DNA of 64,000 bases. Source: Rossellomorea aquimaris (GTDB taxonomy: Bacteria; Bacillota; Bacilli; Bacillales; Bacillaceae_B). The stretch is taken from contig NZ_JXZC01000001.1 in NCBI RefSeq assembly GCF_000935355.1, positions 496,001 through 560,000 of the forward strand. Direction: 5' to 3'. This document shows positions 35,718 to 44,385 of this stretch, in pieces; the first letter of the stretch is position 1; every line of letters starts with the position of its first letter. A model generated the notes under the pieces. The model was not told where the DNA came from. It saw nothing but the letters and a program-made list of their open reading frames with translations, and ran no database searches. Both the position numbers and the translations under genes were made by a program.

Positions 35718-36473
35718 CTACCCCTCTCCTTTCTTGTCCTGCAAATGCTTGTATCTCCTCTCAATATCCACTATCTCTTTATAATCTTGTGTAAAGCAGA
35801 TCCTTTTAGAAGTCCTAAATAAATACCTGATTCTTGGCTGCCACGTATGATTGCTTGAATCTCTTCTGATATAGCAATAGTTATTTCTACTGGTAGAGTA
35901 GATCCGATAACCTTTCGCCCTGGCACTTTTTAGAAATGACGTGTCCTCGCCCAATGAACGATTTTGAAAAGGCACATGGTGAATAACTGACTTCTTTGCG
36001 ACTATAGTTCCGCCCAATACTTTTTTCACCCATTTATATTCGAAGCCAAAGTGTCGGAGTCTTAATTCTCTTGTGTTGGAGAAATATATATATCCTGACC
36101 ACTTTCCAACAATATCCGCATTTGTTTCCTCGAAGGCTTTTAATGCTTCCGCTAAAAAGTAACTACCATAATGATCATCATCGTCCCATTTTGCCACATA
36201 TTTATATTTCGCCTTATGGGTACCGTAGTTCAGACAGCTCCCCAATGAGGTCTTTTCCGGAAGCTGATACACTTGGACGTTTTCATAATGGGATGCTCTT
36301 TCTTTCCACTCTTCTAATTTCAATGAATCACTGTTTAGTATGATGATGAGTTCTTTTTCCTGTAATAGCTGGCGGTCATAATTTGTAAAGATATTATCCA
36401 TAAACCAATGTTTATTTGTACAAGCAACAATGGAAATACCATGATTTTCATTCAACTCCATTTTTTCTTCCAC
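35718..36473 (-). CDS. Glycosyltransferase family 2 (spore glycan)
   Basis: 251 residues. NHGISIVACTNKHWFMDNIF, ELIIILNSDSLKL, SLGSCLNYGTHKAKYKYVAKWDDDDHYGSYFLAEAL with the DDDD metal motif, and the tail HTWQPRIRYLFRTSKRI shared with the 34047 paralog. Soluble GT-A enzyme. First gene of the GT2-nucleotidyltransferase run, transcribed divergently from the pyruvyltransferase gene at 36749. Sugar donor presumably the NDP-sugar made by the next gene; inferred from spacing of one base. Confidence 0.87.
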   Translation of the reverse strand: MEEKMELNENHGISIVACTNKHWFMDNIFTNYDRQLLQEKELIIILNSDSLKLEEWKERASHYENVQVYQLPEKTSLGSCLNYGTHKAKYKYVAKWDDDDHYGSYFLAEALKAFEETNADIVGKWSGYIYFSNTRELRLRHFGFEYKWVKKVLGGTIVAKKSVIHHVPFQNRSLGEDTSFLKSARAKGYRIYSTSRNNYCYIRRDSSNHTWQPRIRYLFRTSKRICFTQDYKEIVDIERRYKHLQDKKGEG

Positions 36474-36665
36474 ATGAATTTCCTCCTTTTTTTTTCAAAT
36501 CGTTAATGATTTATCCTGACATCACTACTTACAGACTATTCAACTTGTACCGAATTGTGTGGTTGTTTACAACAGCTTGTCAAATATAAATGGTCTTTTA
36601 TATGAAAATGAGTAGATTCAATGCAACTTTCTTCTTAATAGGGACTCAACTCCATGAATGCACAA

Positions 36666-36692
36666 ACCGAATCAAAGCTTATCCATATACTA
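36666..36692 (+). promoter_or_regulatory. Sigma-K-type promoter of pyruvyltransferase gene
   Basis: AC at 36666-36667, 16 nt, then CATATACTA at 36684-36692: full match to the sigma-K pattern AC-N16/17-CATANNNTA. The gene starts 57 nt downstream. Confidence 0.65.
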
Positions 36693-36748
36693 TAAAGATT
36701 TATTATTTTGCTAGTGTTTAGCTACTATTAATTAAGGAAGGTGATTGA

Positions 36749-37855
36749 ATGGCGAAAATTTTATATTTAGGCTGGCTTGGCCACCAAAATATCGGAGACG
36801 AACTAATGTATGATTTATTTAGAGAGAAGTTCAGGGAAAAAGCAGACACCACAAAATACAAATTAATTCCCTCCACAAGGAAGGTCCTCAGACGGCTTAA
36901 ACGGAATAAACCCTATCTCCATTACTTTGACAGTATCGTTTTAGGCGGTGGATCCCTTTTTGTACCTGATTTAGTCAATATTCTATACAGAGCCGTAAAA
37001 TGGCATAAGAATATTCGAATATTCATTTGGGGCAGTGGAATCGATTGGCTGGAAAAACGGGAACTCATTAAACTTGGATTACAGACCGAAGAAGAAATCA
37101 ATTGGAAAAATGAATTCAAGATTTTTAAAGACCCTTACTTCAGGATAAAGCTTCAAGCCATCTTTCAACATGCTCAATTCATTGGGATCCGTGGACATTA
37201 TACGTATCAATTCTTTCAGTCACGGGGATACAATCTGGATAAAGTTAAAGTGACGGGCGACCCTGGGTTACTGGTTCACATGCTTCAAGAACCTCCAGAA
37301 AACAAGGATTCAAAGAAGGTAGTCATTAATTGGGGAACCGCCCATCAAAGACTTTACGGGAGAAATGAGGCAAAACTGGAGCAGGAAATGGTTGATGTAA
37401 TAAAAGAATTAGTGGTAAAAGGATATGATGTTTATATTTATCCTATTTGGGTCAGTGATCTGGCACCTTGCAAAAGTCTTTATCATAAAATAGAGGATAG
37501 ACAGCAAGTCCACTTGATTACAGACTTACTGGACCAATATGGCATACTAAACCTGATTAAGGACGCTAGATTTACAATCAACTTCAAATTACATGCAAAT
37601 GTTCTTTCCGCTACAGCTGGTATTCCATTTGTCGCTCTCGGATACCGTTTTAAGACCTTTGATTTTGCCAATTCAATAGGAATGGACCACCTCGTCGTGT
37701 CTACGGATGAAGCTTATTTCAGCAAAAGGATCCTCTCTAAAGTTTCCATTATTGAAAACCAAGAAGGCTCACTGCTACAAAATTTACCAGCATACCAGTT
37801 ACAGGTAGAAAAGGACTTAGAGAAGGTGTTCGATTTTTTTCAAATAACTCACTAA
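36749..37855 (+). CDS. Polysaccharide pyruvyltransferase family protein
   Basis: 368 residues, CsaB/WcaK/AmsJ-like. Start KILYLGWLGHQNIGDELMYDLF (typical GxxNxGDEL), then DSIVLGGGSLFVPD, FIWGSGIDWL, GIRGHYTYQFFQSRG, GDPGLLVH and the later KDARFTINFKLHANVLSATAGIPFVALGY. These are the family landmarks, ending in the conserved His of the KLHAN motif. Adds pyruvate ketals from PEP to glycans; in B. anthracis CsaB does this on cell wall polymer. Here the sigma-K promoter and neighbours point to a spore glycan. Strong terminator follows. Confidence 0.88.
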   Translation: MAKILYLGWLGHQNIGDELMYDLFREKFREKADTTKYKLIPSTRKVLRRLKRNKPYLHYFDSIVLGGGSLFVPDLVNILYRAVKWHKNIRIFIWGSGIDWLEKRELIKLGLQTEEEINWKNEFKIFKDPYFRIKLQAIFQHAQFIGIRGHYTYQFFQSRGYNLDKVKVTGDPGLLVHMLQEPPENKDSKKVVINWGTAHQRLYGRNEAKLEQEMVDVIKELVVKGYDVYIYPIWVSDLAPCKSLYHKIEDRQQVHLITDLLDQYGILNLIKDARFTINFKLHANVLSATAGIPFVALGYRFKTFDFANSIGMDHLVVSTDEAYFSKRILSKVSIIENQEGSLLQNLPAYQLQVEKDLEKVFDFFQITH

Positions 37856-37882
37856 AAGAAGCTTTATTAGGCTTCTTTTTTT
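37856..37882 (+). terminator. Terminator
   Basis: AAGAAGC / GCTTCTT stem followed by TTTTTTT directly behind the pyruvyltransferase stop. Confidence 0.88.
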
Positions 37883-38034
37883 AGTATCCTATTAGTAGTT
37901 TAATAGGATAAAAAAATAGAACTTGTTTTCCACAAGTTCTCCTTTTCATATACTGAGAAGTTTGAGACCCATCGATAAATGATGGTATATGTTTCTTTCT
38001 TCTCTTTTTATTTTCCTACATGCTATAACCACGA

Positions 38035-38451
38035 TTAACCGAATACAACAGTTGCATTCAGAACGGGAATAACCCCAATGGATGGTAACTCAATGGGCAT
38101 GAATACTTGCTGGACTTTTTCACTTACCATTAATTCAAACGAAACAGGAAACGTCTCTTCTCCAATCGTCAAAATTCCTTCTACCATGACTGTCATCGTT
38201 TGATCACCGTCCTCGTCCACTGTGCACAGGGGCATTCCAATATCAGTGGAAGTGAAAGTGGCAATGAATGTTTCCTCGCAACCTGATACAGAAAACGTTG
38301 CATTTACTGTACTGTTGTCAGGTAAAAATTCACGACAAATATCGAGATTGAACGAATAATCCACTAAAAAATTGAATGGAAAATTACAGATAGAGAAACA
38401 ACCCTCCCCTTCTGCAGAAGCGTGACAATCGCAAAGAAAATTTAATCCCAT
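38035..38451 (-). CDS. Cys-containing beta-rich hypothetical protein, probable spore surface protein
   Basis: 138 residues from the ATG at 38451 (AGGAGG upstream; a GTG one codon earlier is equally near). The N-terminus has a Cys cluster (FLCDCHASAEGEGCFSICNF), and further Cys near residues 41, 59 and 77; the rest is an acidic, Thr/Val-rich beta-strand domain (MTVMVEGILTIGEETFPVSFELMV). No signal peptide, as expected of mother-cell coat proteins. A CATATAATA sigma-K-type -10 is at 38483-38491, 32 nt upstream. Family not recognised. It lies 200 nt downstream of the YheC/D fusion gene. Confidence 0.75.
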   Translation of the reverse strand: MGLNFLCDCHASAEGEGCFSICNFPFNFLVDYSFNLDICREFLPDNSTVNATFSVSGCEETFIATFTSTDIGMPLCTVDEDGDQTMTVMVEGILTIGEETFPVSFELMVSEKVQQVFMPIELPSIGVIPVLNATVVFG

Positions 38452-38654
38452 CACATAAAACCTCCTTTCAATTGAATTACATTATTATATGTCTGGGAAT
38501 TAATAATGAATGGACAAACTACTTAGGAAGAAAGATACAATTTTCCCCAAATAAGAAAAAGCCTTTTTAAGTTACCAAAAACTAGGATCTAAATGCACAT
38601 CCCATCCTGTATTACTTACCCGCATATTAAAGGTTCAATAAAAGTTTCTTATGA

Positions 38655-40889
38655 TTACGTCCTTGGTTGAACCACTTGAAATCCCTGAAGATGAACCGCA
38701 TAAAATAGTGGTTGATAACGGATGGCAAGATACGTATCATAATCCATCTTCTTGAAACCTTTAAAGCTCGGAAAGATATTTGCTTCCAATATCCAAGGGT
38801 AGGTTCTATAGTCCAACGCAATATCTAATCCGAATTCGGCATAATGTTCGTCCTTCTGGTCCATAAGTGCACAAAAGCGTTGACATAAATCCACGATTGC
38901 CTTGTGAGCATAAGAATATGATAGAGGAGCATTGGAGTCATCAAGGGCTTCTTTTAAATGCAGCGCTTTACCACCACGTGCTATATTGGTCAATTCTTCA
39001 TTTATTCCGGCAACACGACACTCTATCCCTGAGCAAATCCATTTATCCTCTTCGGTTTTTTGCATGACTACCCGGACATCAAAGGGGCGCCCTTCTATTT
39101 TCAATAAATCAATATAGGTTTGATACAAATAGGGGTAACTGAAAACATTTAGTTCAACAAGCTTATCGTAAAGACCTTGAGGTGTTGAAATACTGTGACA
39201 CAGCTTTAGCTTATTGCTGGATTCATGCAGATAGAATACTTCGGATTTATATTCAAGAATAAATATTCCACGTCCTCGTGATAAGCTGACAGGTTTCAAA
39301 ATGATTTTATTTTTTTCCTTTACAAAACGAATCATTTCTTCAAGGTCTTGAAGAAGATACGTAGATGGAAGATGCCTTTTTAATTGGGGTTCATCCTGCA
39401 TTTGAGTTAAGTCGGACTTGGTAAAATGGTGTGAATTAAAGAGTTGGTTGTTAGTGAGGATTTTTAACTTTTCAATGGTGTGTTTGTCTTGATGAAAGTT
39501 CCGCCTGTAAATGACTGAGGGTATAGATGTAGATCCATACCTCCACACTTTTTCGCTGGGATCATAAACCATGCCGTAAGCAATATTCTCCTCCCAATTG
39601 ATTGAACGGGCAGAAAACGCGATCACGGTTCCCCCAAAGCTCTCATACAATCCAAGACGGTCCTTAAACTTCTCCATATAATTTAAATGATAAGTTTGAT
39701 TTTTATTTCCCAATAAAAATCCTATAAGCGGTCCGATCTGCACACCGTTCTGCCTGGCTGACATTTGGTACACCATGTCTAATGGTATGTGCATTTTCTT
39801 GATGAGATTACTTGATATGAATAACTCAATGGGATTATTATAGGTATTCTCTCGAATCATAGTGAAATCATCATAAGGGATGAATTTGATTGTTTCTTCA
39901 TTAACGCCAAACTTTAAAACTGTCAATCCTCCGAAACCTTTATTATATAAGTGTTGGGGGAGTTTGATCACCGGGGATTCTCCATCCATTTCTATGAATT
40001 TCACCCAAATGACCTCATTGCCCTTACCCTTTTCTTTTGAAAGTTGTTTTATGGTACTATCTTTTTCTATTATGGCATCGGGATTTATGAATTCTGAATG
40101 ATGCTGGTATGAGTGGGCCAATTCCAAAGGATATTGTACAATCTCCTTACATATTTCGGGGTTCCAAATCTGCAGATCTTTAATGATGGAGTGGATGGTA
40201 TCGGTAGAATCAATTTTCAGCTGCCCTTTCATATTCATCCTGTATTGAAGTCCAAGTTCATAAATGCCTGGATAATAATACTGAATCAGGTCTAAGATAG
40301 AGTGGCTTAAATTATTAACCTGCTCCTTAATAGAGGATAAAGAAAATGATCCTGTAATGGAATGGAGTTCTTCCAGAGTATAAAGATCACCATCCATATC
40401 CTTTACATAAAGAAAGGGAGTTCTCCATTTATGTTCCTTCCTTTTTTGACAAACGATTTTTATGAAAAAGGGAGGGTTGCTCCCCACCTCTTTATTGGAT
40501 ATCCCTTTTAAAGACGGATTTGATTCAATGATTTTCAGAAGTCGTTTTTGTCTAATCACATGATGTTCATTGATCATTTTAATCTTATTCTTTTGAATAA
40601 GTTCTCTTAGCTTATTAATACTTTTCTTTTTGTTATATTTTGTTGGATTATAAATGACTTGAGGGATCTTCAATGTTCCTCTTTCTATTAGTTGCCCATT
40701 TCTGTACTCAAAGCTTTTTACTTGATCATTCCGCAATGACAGGTGATCAAGGGTAAAGAATACGACTTTATCCCCTAATTCTTCTGCCTTTTGCACATAG
40801 TGAAGGCAGTAAGACTCTTCTTTATGGTGTCGAATTATATTATTCCATTGTTTTGTGGATAACAAGATTCCAATCGGTTGCTCATCCAT
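38655..40889 (-). CDS. Double-length YheC/YheD family ATP-grasp protein
   Basis: 744 residues, about twice the usual size (YheC 363, YheD 453). The N-terminal ~290 residues look like a reduced YheC/D copy: a short Rossmann part (PIGILLSTKQWNNIIRHH, IPQVIYNPTKYNKKKSINKL) and an ATP-grasp-like remainder in which I cannot see a clean ATP-binding loop or E-x-N end. A linker follows (IEKDSTIKQLSKEKGKG). Residues ~300-744 form a full YheD-like protein: NGVQIGPLIGFLLG, IPSVIYRRNFHQ, KIILKPVSLSRGRGIFILE, FDVRVVMQKTEEDKW, LTNIARGGKALHL and AEFGLDIALDYRTYPWILEANIFPS. So the second half should be active and the first probably degenerate or structural. Ribosome site GGAGGTGAGG. Confidence 0.88.
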   Translation of the reverse strand: MDEQPIGILLSTKQWNNIIRHHKEESYCLHYVQKAEELGDKVVFFTLDHLSLRNDQVKSFEYRNGQLIERGTLKIPQVIYNPTKYNKKKSINKLRELIQKNKIKMINEHHVIRQKRLLKIIESNPSLKGISNKEVGSNPPFFIKIVCQKRKEHKWRTPFLYVKDMDGDLYTLEELHSITGSFSLSSIKEQVNNLSHSILDLIQYYYPGIYELGLQYRMNMKGQLKIDSTDTIHSIIKDLQIWNPEICKEIVQYPLELAHSYQHHSEFINPDAIIEKDSTIKQLSKEKGKGNEVIWVKFIEMDGESPVIKLPQHLYNKGFGGLTVLKFGVNEETIKFIPYDDFTMIRENTYNNPIELFISSNLIKKMHIPLDMVYQMSARQNGVQIGPLIGFLLGNKNQTYHLNYMEKFKDRLGLYESFGGTVIAFSARSINWEENIAYGMVYDPSEKVWRYGSTSIPSVIYRRNFHQDKHTIEKLKILTNNQLFNSHHFTKSDLTQMQDEPQLKRHLPSTYLLQDLEEMIRFVKEKNKIILKPVSLSRGRGIFILEYKSEVFYLHESSNKLKLCHSISTPQGLYDKLVELNVFSYPYLYQTYIDLLKIEGRPFDVRVVMQKTEEDKWICSGIECRVAGINEELTNIARGGKALHLKEALDDSNAPLSYSYAHKAIVDLCQRFCALMDQKDEHYAEFGLDIALDYRTYPWILEANIFPSFKGFKKMDYDTYLAIRYQPLFYAVHLQGFQVVQPRT

Positions 40890-41080
40890 TACCTCACCTC
40901 CAAAGCAAAATTTACGAGACCTTTTTCATAAATATATGCATTCTTTTAGTAAACGTATAGGCACAGGCCTTTGAATCAATATAAATGATGGAATTAGCGT
41001 TCATTCCAGAAATAAATGAATCGTGCTAATATGAGATGCATTCAATCATAATAGCGCGATCCCGTATTGTGAAAAAGGGT

Positions 41081-41815
41081 CTATCCTCTTCTGTATTTCC
41101 TGATTTCCTCGAGCATCGATTTATCCTTTAAAAGATTGAACATTGAAATTGTCGGAGTGAGGTTCGCTTCGATAATATAAATTTGTCCATCGTCAGTGAT
41201 CCCGATATCAAGACCTATCCTTCGTCTTGTCGGGTAAGGGTCCTGTAAGGCTATGGCAGTACCGAGGGCTACTTCCTTTAGTTCACTCAACACCTTATTG
41301 GTGTCTTTGTTAGTAAGGGTGGATTGTTCAATTGCTTCTTCCAGGTTCATCACTCCCCTGGCATAATTCGTCGCAACAAATCCCTTTGCTGCCACTTTCA
41401 CCAATACCCCTGTTACCTTCCATTCGGACGAATTCCTTTTTCGCTGAACCATTACACGAGTATCGAATACACACTCCTTAATCAATGCCAATGGAATTCT
41501 TTGTTGTACAATGTATTTTTTCTTCCTGCTCAAATGATTCTCATTCAGATAGTTGAATGCCTGTACTTTTCCCACAACCTCTGTTTTTGTTGATTTAGAA
41601 TGAATTTCGAAAATGTGACCCTCGATGGAACGGATCTGGATAACCCCAATTCCGCGTAATCCAGCGGTGGGCTTGACAATAACAGCCCCAAACTTCTCCA
41701 GTAAATCCGAAAACGACTGAAAGGTCAACATCTCTGTTACGGGTAAATATGGAGCCAGGGCTGGGTCTTTCTTCATGATGGTATATTTCGTATACTTTCC
41801 AGTTGAAACTTTCAT
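41081..41815 (-). CDS. Short YheC/YheD family protein (ATP-grasp part only)
   Basis: 244 residues. It lacks the N-terminal Rossmann domain and begins with the linker (KVSTGKYTKYTIMKKDPALAPYLP). ATP-grasp core complete: AVIVKPTAGLRGIGVIQI, YIVQQRIPLAL, FDTRVMVQRKRNSSEWKVTGVLVKVA, ATNYARGVMNLEEA, and RRIGLDIGITDDGQIYIIEANLTP. Ribosome site AAAGGAG. A CATATACTA sigma-K-type -10 lies at 41855-41863. It is divergent from the WKNH protein gene at 42029. Acts in the mother-cell cytosol or coat; substrate unknown. Confidence 0.87.
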   Translation of the reverse strand: MKVSTGKYTKYTIMKKDPALAPYLPVTEMLTFQSFSDLLEKFGAVIVKPTAGLRGIGVIQIRSIEGHIFEIHSKSTKTEVVGKVQAFNYLNENHLSRKKKYIVQQRIPLALIKECVFDTRVMVQRKRNSSEWKVTGVLVKVAAKGFVATNYARGVMNLEEAIEQSTLTNKDTNKVLSELKEVALGTAIALQDPYPTRRRIGLDIGITDDGQIYIIEANLTPTISMFNLLKDKSMLEEIRKYRRG

Positions 41816-42028
41816 AATGATTACTCCTTTATCCTGCTGTTCACCTCTACTTTGTAGTATATGTTCCCTACTCTATTCTTCTTGTACGCTTATCCCAAGG
41901 CATACGAAATTAACTTAGTTTCTCAATGAACGTAAGAAAATGGGATTGAATTTAAGTCATACAACTAGTCCACAATTTTGAATGTTTAATATATATATAA
42001 AGAATCAAAAATAAGGAGGAATGAAACT

Positions 42029-42382
42029 ATGGGATTATTTCAAGGATGTTCAGACGGATTTTGGAAGAATCATGAAGACCTTTGGGTAGGATATTCACCA
42101 GACGATATCTATGATGAAGTTTTTGGAGTAGATTTCTTCGGCGTACTCACTTTAGCAGAAGTATTAAACACAGGTGGAGGCGGTATTGTGGCATTAGGCC
42201 GTCAGTCTGTGGGTGCCCTGTTGAATGCTTCATCACCTGATGTCAACTACCCCTTTACGGAAGATGAGGTTATTGCCTTGATACAAGGCGTTGACCCAAT
42301 GGACGCAATGGCTGTTGAAGAATTGAAAGATCTATTTGAAAGATTCAACACACTAGGCAGTCCTTTATGTGAGGAAGATTAA
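42029..42382 (+). CDS. Small WKNH-motif protein, probable spore surface protein
   Basis: 117 residues, AAGGAGG ribosome site. The start is GLFQGCSDGFWKNHEDLW, which closely resembles the GYWKNH-type module seen inside many secreted proteins of bacteria and archaea; the following FGVDFFGVLTLAEVLNTGGGGIVALGRQSVGALLNASSPDVNYPF also fits that module (leucine-rich helix, glycine turn, ALLN helix). Acidic, two Cys, no signal peptide. Here it is stand-alone. Context suggests a spore-surface component. Strong terminator follows. Confidence 0.8.
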   Translation: MGLFQGCSDGFWKNHEDLWVGYSPDDIYDEVFGVDFFGVLTLAEVLNTGGGGIVALGRQSVGALLNASSPDVNYPFTEDEVIALIQGVDPMDAMAVEELKDLFERFNTLGSPLCEED

Positions 42383-42387
42383 ATAGG

Positions 42388-42422
42388 AAAGTACCCCCAT
42401 AATTCTTGGGGGTACTTTTTTT
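42388..42422 (+). terminator. Terminator
   Basis: AGTACCCCC / GGGGGTACT stem with TTTTTTT tail, behind the WKNH protein gene. Confidence 0.92.
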
Positions 42423-42522
42423 GTATTAATATCCTAATGAAGTAATCTTATTCTTTTTCTATTTATTAGTAATTTATTGATTTTCAGAAGTAATCTATAC
42501 TAATACTGTAGTATTATCTCCT

Positions 42523-43101
42523 TCAAACTCTCTCCTTAATCGAATTCCCCCTTCCTCTAGAACCCACAACCGATTCAACTATCCGATCAGTTATCTCCTG
42601 CTTCGTCTTCTTTTGCGTAACTTGGATCTCCAAATACTTAGCAAGTTTCATTAAATCCGTTTTTTTCTTTACCGTCTCTTCTCCACATAAATACTCTCTC
42701 GCCTCTTGGACGTTCTCAAACTCTCGGAGTATGAAAGCTACCCTTTCTAATGGATCTATCTCATGAACTCTTCTATGCTTCATGGAAAAGAAACAGGAAA
42801 TTTTCTTGTAGAGGATTTCTTTTGTGTCTCGATTCCCCGTTGTGATATTGATATATTCACAAAATGAGAGGAGATCTTTTTTTGAATATTTCTTTAGATG
42901 TGACTCAACATCTTCTTCCTTCTCCGCTTCTTTTTGGATTTTGTCCCTGAGCTTTTCAAATTGCAGCTGGCTTTTAGGCTTTGTTTCCACGAACTGAATT
43001 TTCCCTCCTCCGTTGATAAACGTATCGTAATGATTAGAAGGGAGGCTTTCAATAAACTTTATGAGCCGGTTCAATACGATTATCGATTCTTGTTTAGACA
43101 T
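42523..43101 (-). CDS. Hypothetical basic helical protein with SAP/HeH-like segments
   Basis: 192 residues from the ATG at 43101 (GGAGG, 5 nt). Entirely predicted helical and Lys/Glu-rich. Two segments look like SAP or HeH helix-extended-helix motifs used for nucleic-acid binding: YSKKDLLSFCEYINITTGNRDTKEILYKKI (around residue 75-105) and DLMKLAKYLEIQVTQKKTKQEITDRIVE at the C-terminus. No known family name. Position within the spore island may be coincidental. Confidence 0.7.
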   Translation of the reverse strand: MSKQESIIVLNRLIKFIESLPSNHYDTFINGGGKIQFVETKPKSQLQFEKLRDKIQKEAEKEEDVESHLKKYSKKDLLSFCEYINITTGNRDTKEILYKKISCFFSMKHRRVHEIDPLERVAFILREFENVQEAREYLCGEETVKKKTDLMKLAKYLEIQVTQKKTKQEITDRIVESVVGSRGRGNSIKERV

Positions 43102-43410
43102 ACGCTCCTCCTTCAAGGCTATAGTTCACGATGGATAAGATCATCACACTCCCCCTCAGATTAATCAGGGTAATGGATTCTTTACTATTGAAGTATATGC
43201 TTGAAGAAGTTGTCTACTGATTCAATTCGCACAATGTGAAATGATTATTTTGTGACATATAAATTAACAACCAAATAACAAGTTCTTGATTGATAATGAA
43301 ATGACTTACTTCTTCAGTCTTCAGTTCCACAACAATATGTTCTATCAAATATGCTCCTTCAATAAGTATAGCTATAACCTTTTATAGACCAATACTGAGG
43401 AGGTACATCA
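43102..43410. other. Divergent intergenic region
   Basis: About 310 nt, AT-rich, between two hypothetical genes. No recognised structured RNA; promoter elements are not clear. Confidence 0.4.
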
Positions 43411-43845
43411 GTGAACGGAACCATCAATCCCATTAAATTGAATGAAGTCATTGAATATGAAGATCTATTTCACGAAACTTTTAAAGGAACATCGTTAAAA
43501 GCAGGACAAGTGACTCAAATTATCTATTGGATCAGGCCAGGAAAATCATTCATTACCTATGACATTGTCGACCGGCATAAGAAGTATGTAAATATTGAGG
43601 ATGCACCCTCCCCACCCTCAATTCAACGAGAAGACCTTAGCTTTAAAACGTCATTTGAGCTGAATCAGCAGGTGGATATTGAGATTGCTGGAGTGAAGCG
43701 AACTTCTGTCATAGTGGCAATGAACATCACTTGGTCTGATAATGACTGTGTGGTTTCTTATGGGGTGACGGATCTGACAGATACGACCTATTTTGGTGTC
43801 CTGGAAGAGTTGTTGGAGAGGTGGAATCCGGAGTATGCAGTTTAG
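43411..43845 (+). CDS. Hypothetical protein, 144 aa
   Basis: GTG start with TGAGGAGG upstream. A soluble, mostly beta protein: QIIYWIRPGKSFITYDIVD, KTSFELNQQVDIEIAGVKRTSVIVAMNI and DCVVSYGVTDLTDTTYFGVLEELLERW. The alternating pattern suggests a small beta barrel with one C-terminal helix. One Cys, no signal peptide. Not recognised. Own terminator, so it is a separate transcription unit inside the island. Confidence 0.7.
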   Translation: MNGTINPIKLNEVIEYEDLFHETFKGTSLKAGQVTQIIYWIRPGKSFITYDIVDRHKKYVNIEDAPSPPSIQREDLSFKTSFELNQQVDIEIAGVKRTSVIVAMNITWSDNDCVVSYGVTDLTDTTYFGVLEELLERWNPEYAV

Positions 43846-43872
43846 AATTGAAGTTTAATAGAGATAGACAAT

Positions 43873-43910
43873 AAAGGTGCCAGTGTCCATAATCGGACCC
43901 CGGCACCTTC
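43873..43910. terminator. Hairpin between convergent genes
   Basis: AAGGTGCC / GGCACCTT with an inner GTCC / GGAC pairing, between the 43411 gene and the facing GIY-YIG gene. Confidence 0.75.
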
Positions 43911-43916
43911 TGTAGT

Positions 43917-44291
43917 TTATTTGTAGAATACTTTATCTACATTATATTTTGCTTGTAGCTTATTGATGATGTACGTTTCGTAAATGTCACGATCCATAGC
44001 GTCTTCCACGATGGACACATCGATACGGTAGATTTCATCTCTGTGGTTACGTAGTGGTGATACAGTATCTTCAAGATGCTTCTTGACTCTCTGTCTCAGT
44101 TTTCGTGCTTTACCCACGAAGAGAAGGTCATCGTTGATGTTATAAAATAAGATGATGCCGCCTTTATCTCTTGGGATTTCGTGAAGATCGATGAAGCCCT
44201 GGATGCTCTTGATCTTTGGTTCTTCTGAATTTCTTGGTTGTCTACGTTCCGTTATGGAAATATCCGCTTGTGGGATCTGAATGTTTATCAT
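43917..44291 (-). CDS. GIY-YIG nuclease family protein
   Basis: 124 residues. The core motif is GIILFYNINDDLLFVGKARKLRQRVKKHL: the first G-I-Y/Y-I-G strands are replaced by GIILFY...LFVGKA, and the catalytic Arg is in LRQRV. The distal Glu is probably in RDIYETYIINKLQAKYN. This layout is that of small stand-alone Bacillus GIY-YIG proteins whose role (repair, UvrC-like) is unknown. The N-terminal ~40 residues are an extra extension (IQIPQADISITERRQPRN). Confidence 0.85.
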   Translation of the reverse strand: MINIQIPQADISITERRQPRNSEEPKIKSIQGFIDLHEIPRDKGGIILFYNINDDLLFVGKARKLRQRVKKHLEDTVSPLRNHRDEIYRIDVSIVEDAMDRDIYETYIINKLQAKYNVDKVFYK

Positions 44292-44385
44292 GAATGGTCA
44301 CGTCCTTTGTTTGCTGTAAGAAGTAATGGTAACACATAAAGGATAGAAATACTATACAACGTACCATTATTCTTCTCCCCCTTCT

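Noticed and set aside
38655..41815. Classical graspetide (microviridin-like) cluster
   Set aside because: The neighbouring small proteins lack a leader with repeated Thr/Ser-Glu/Asp core motifs, so the link remains only a hypothesis.
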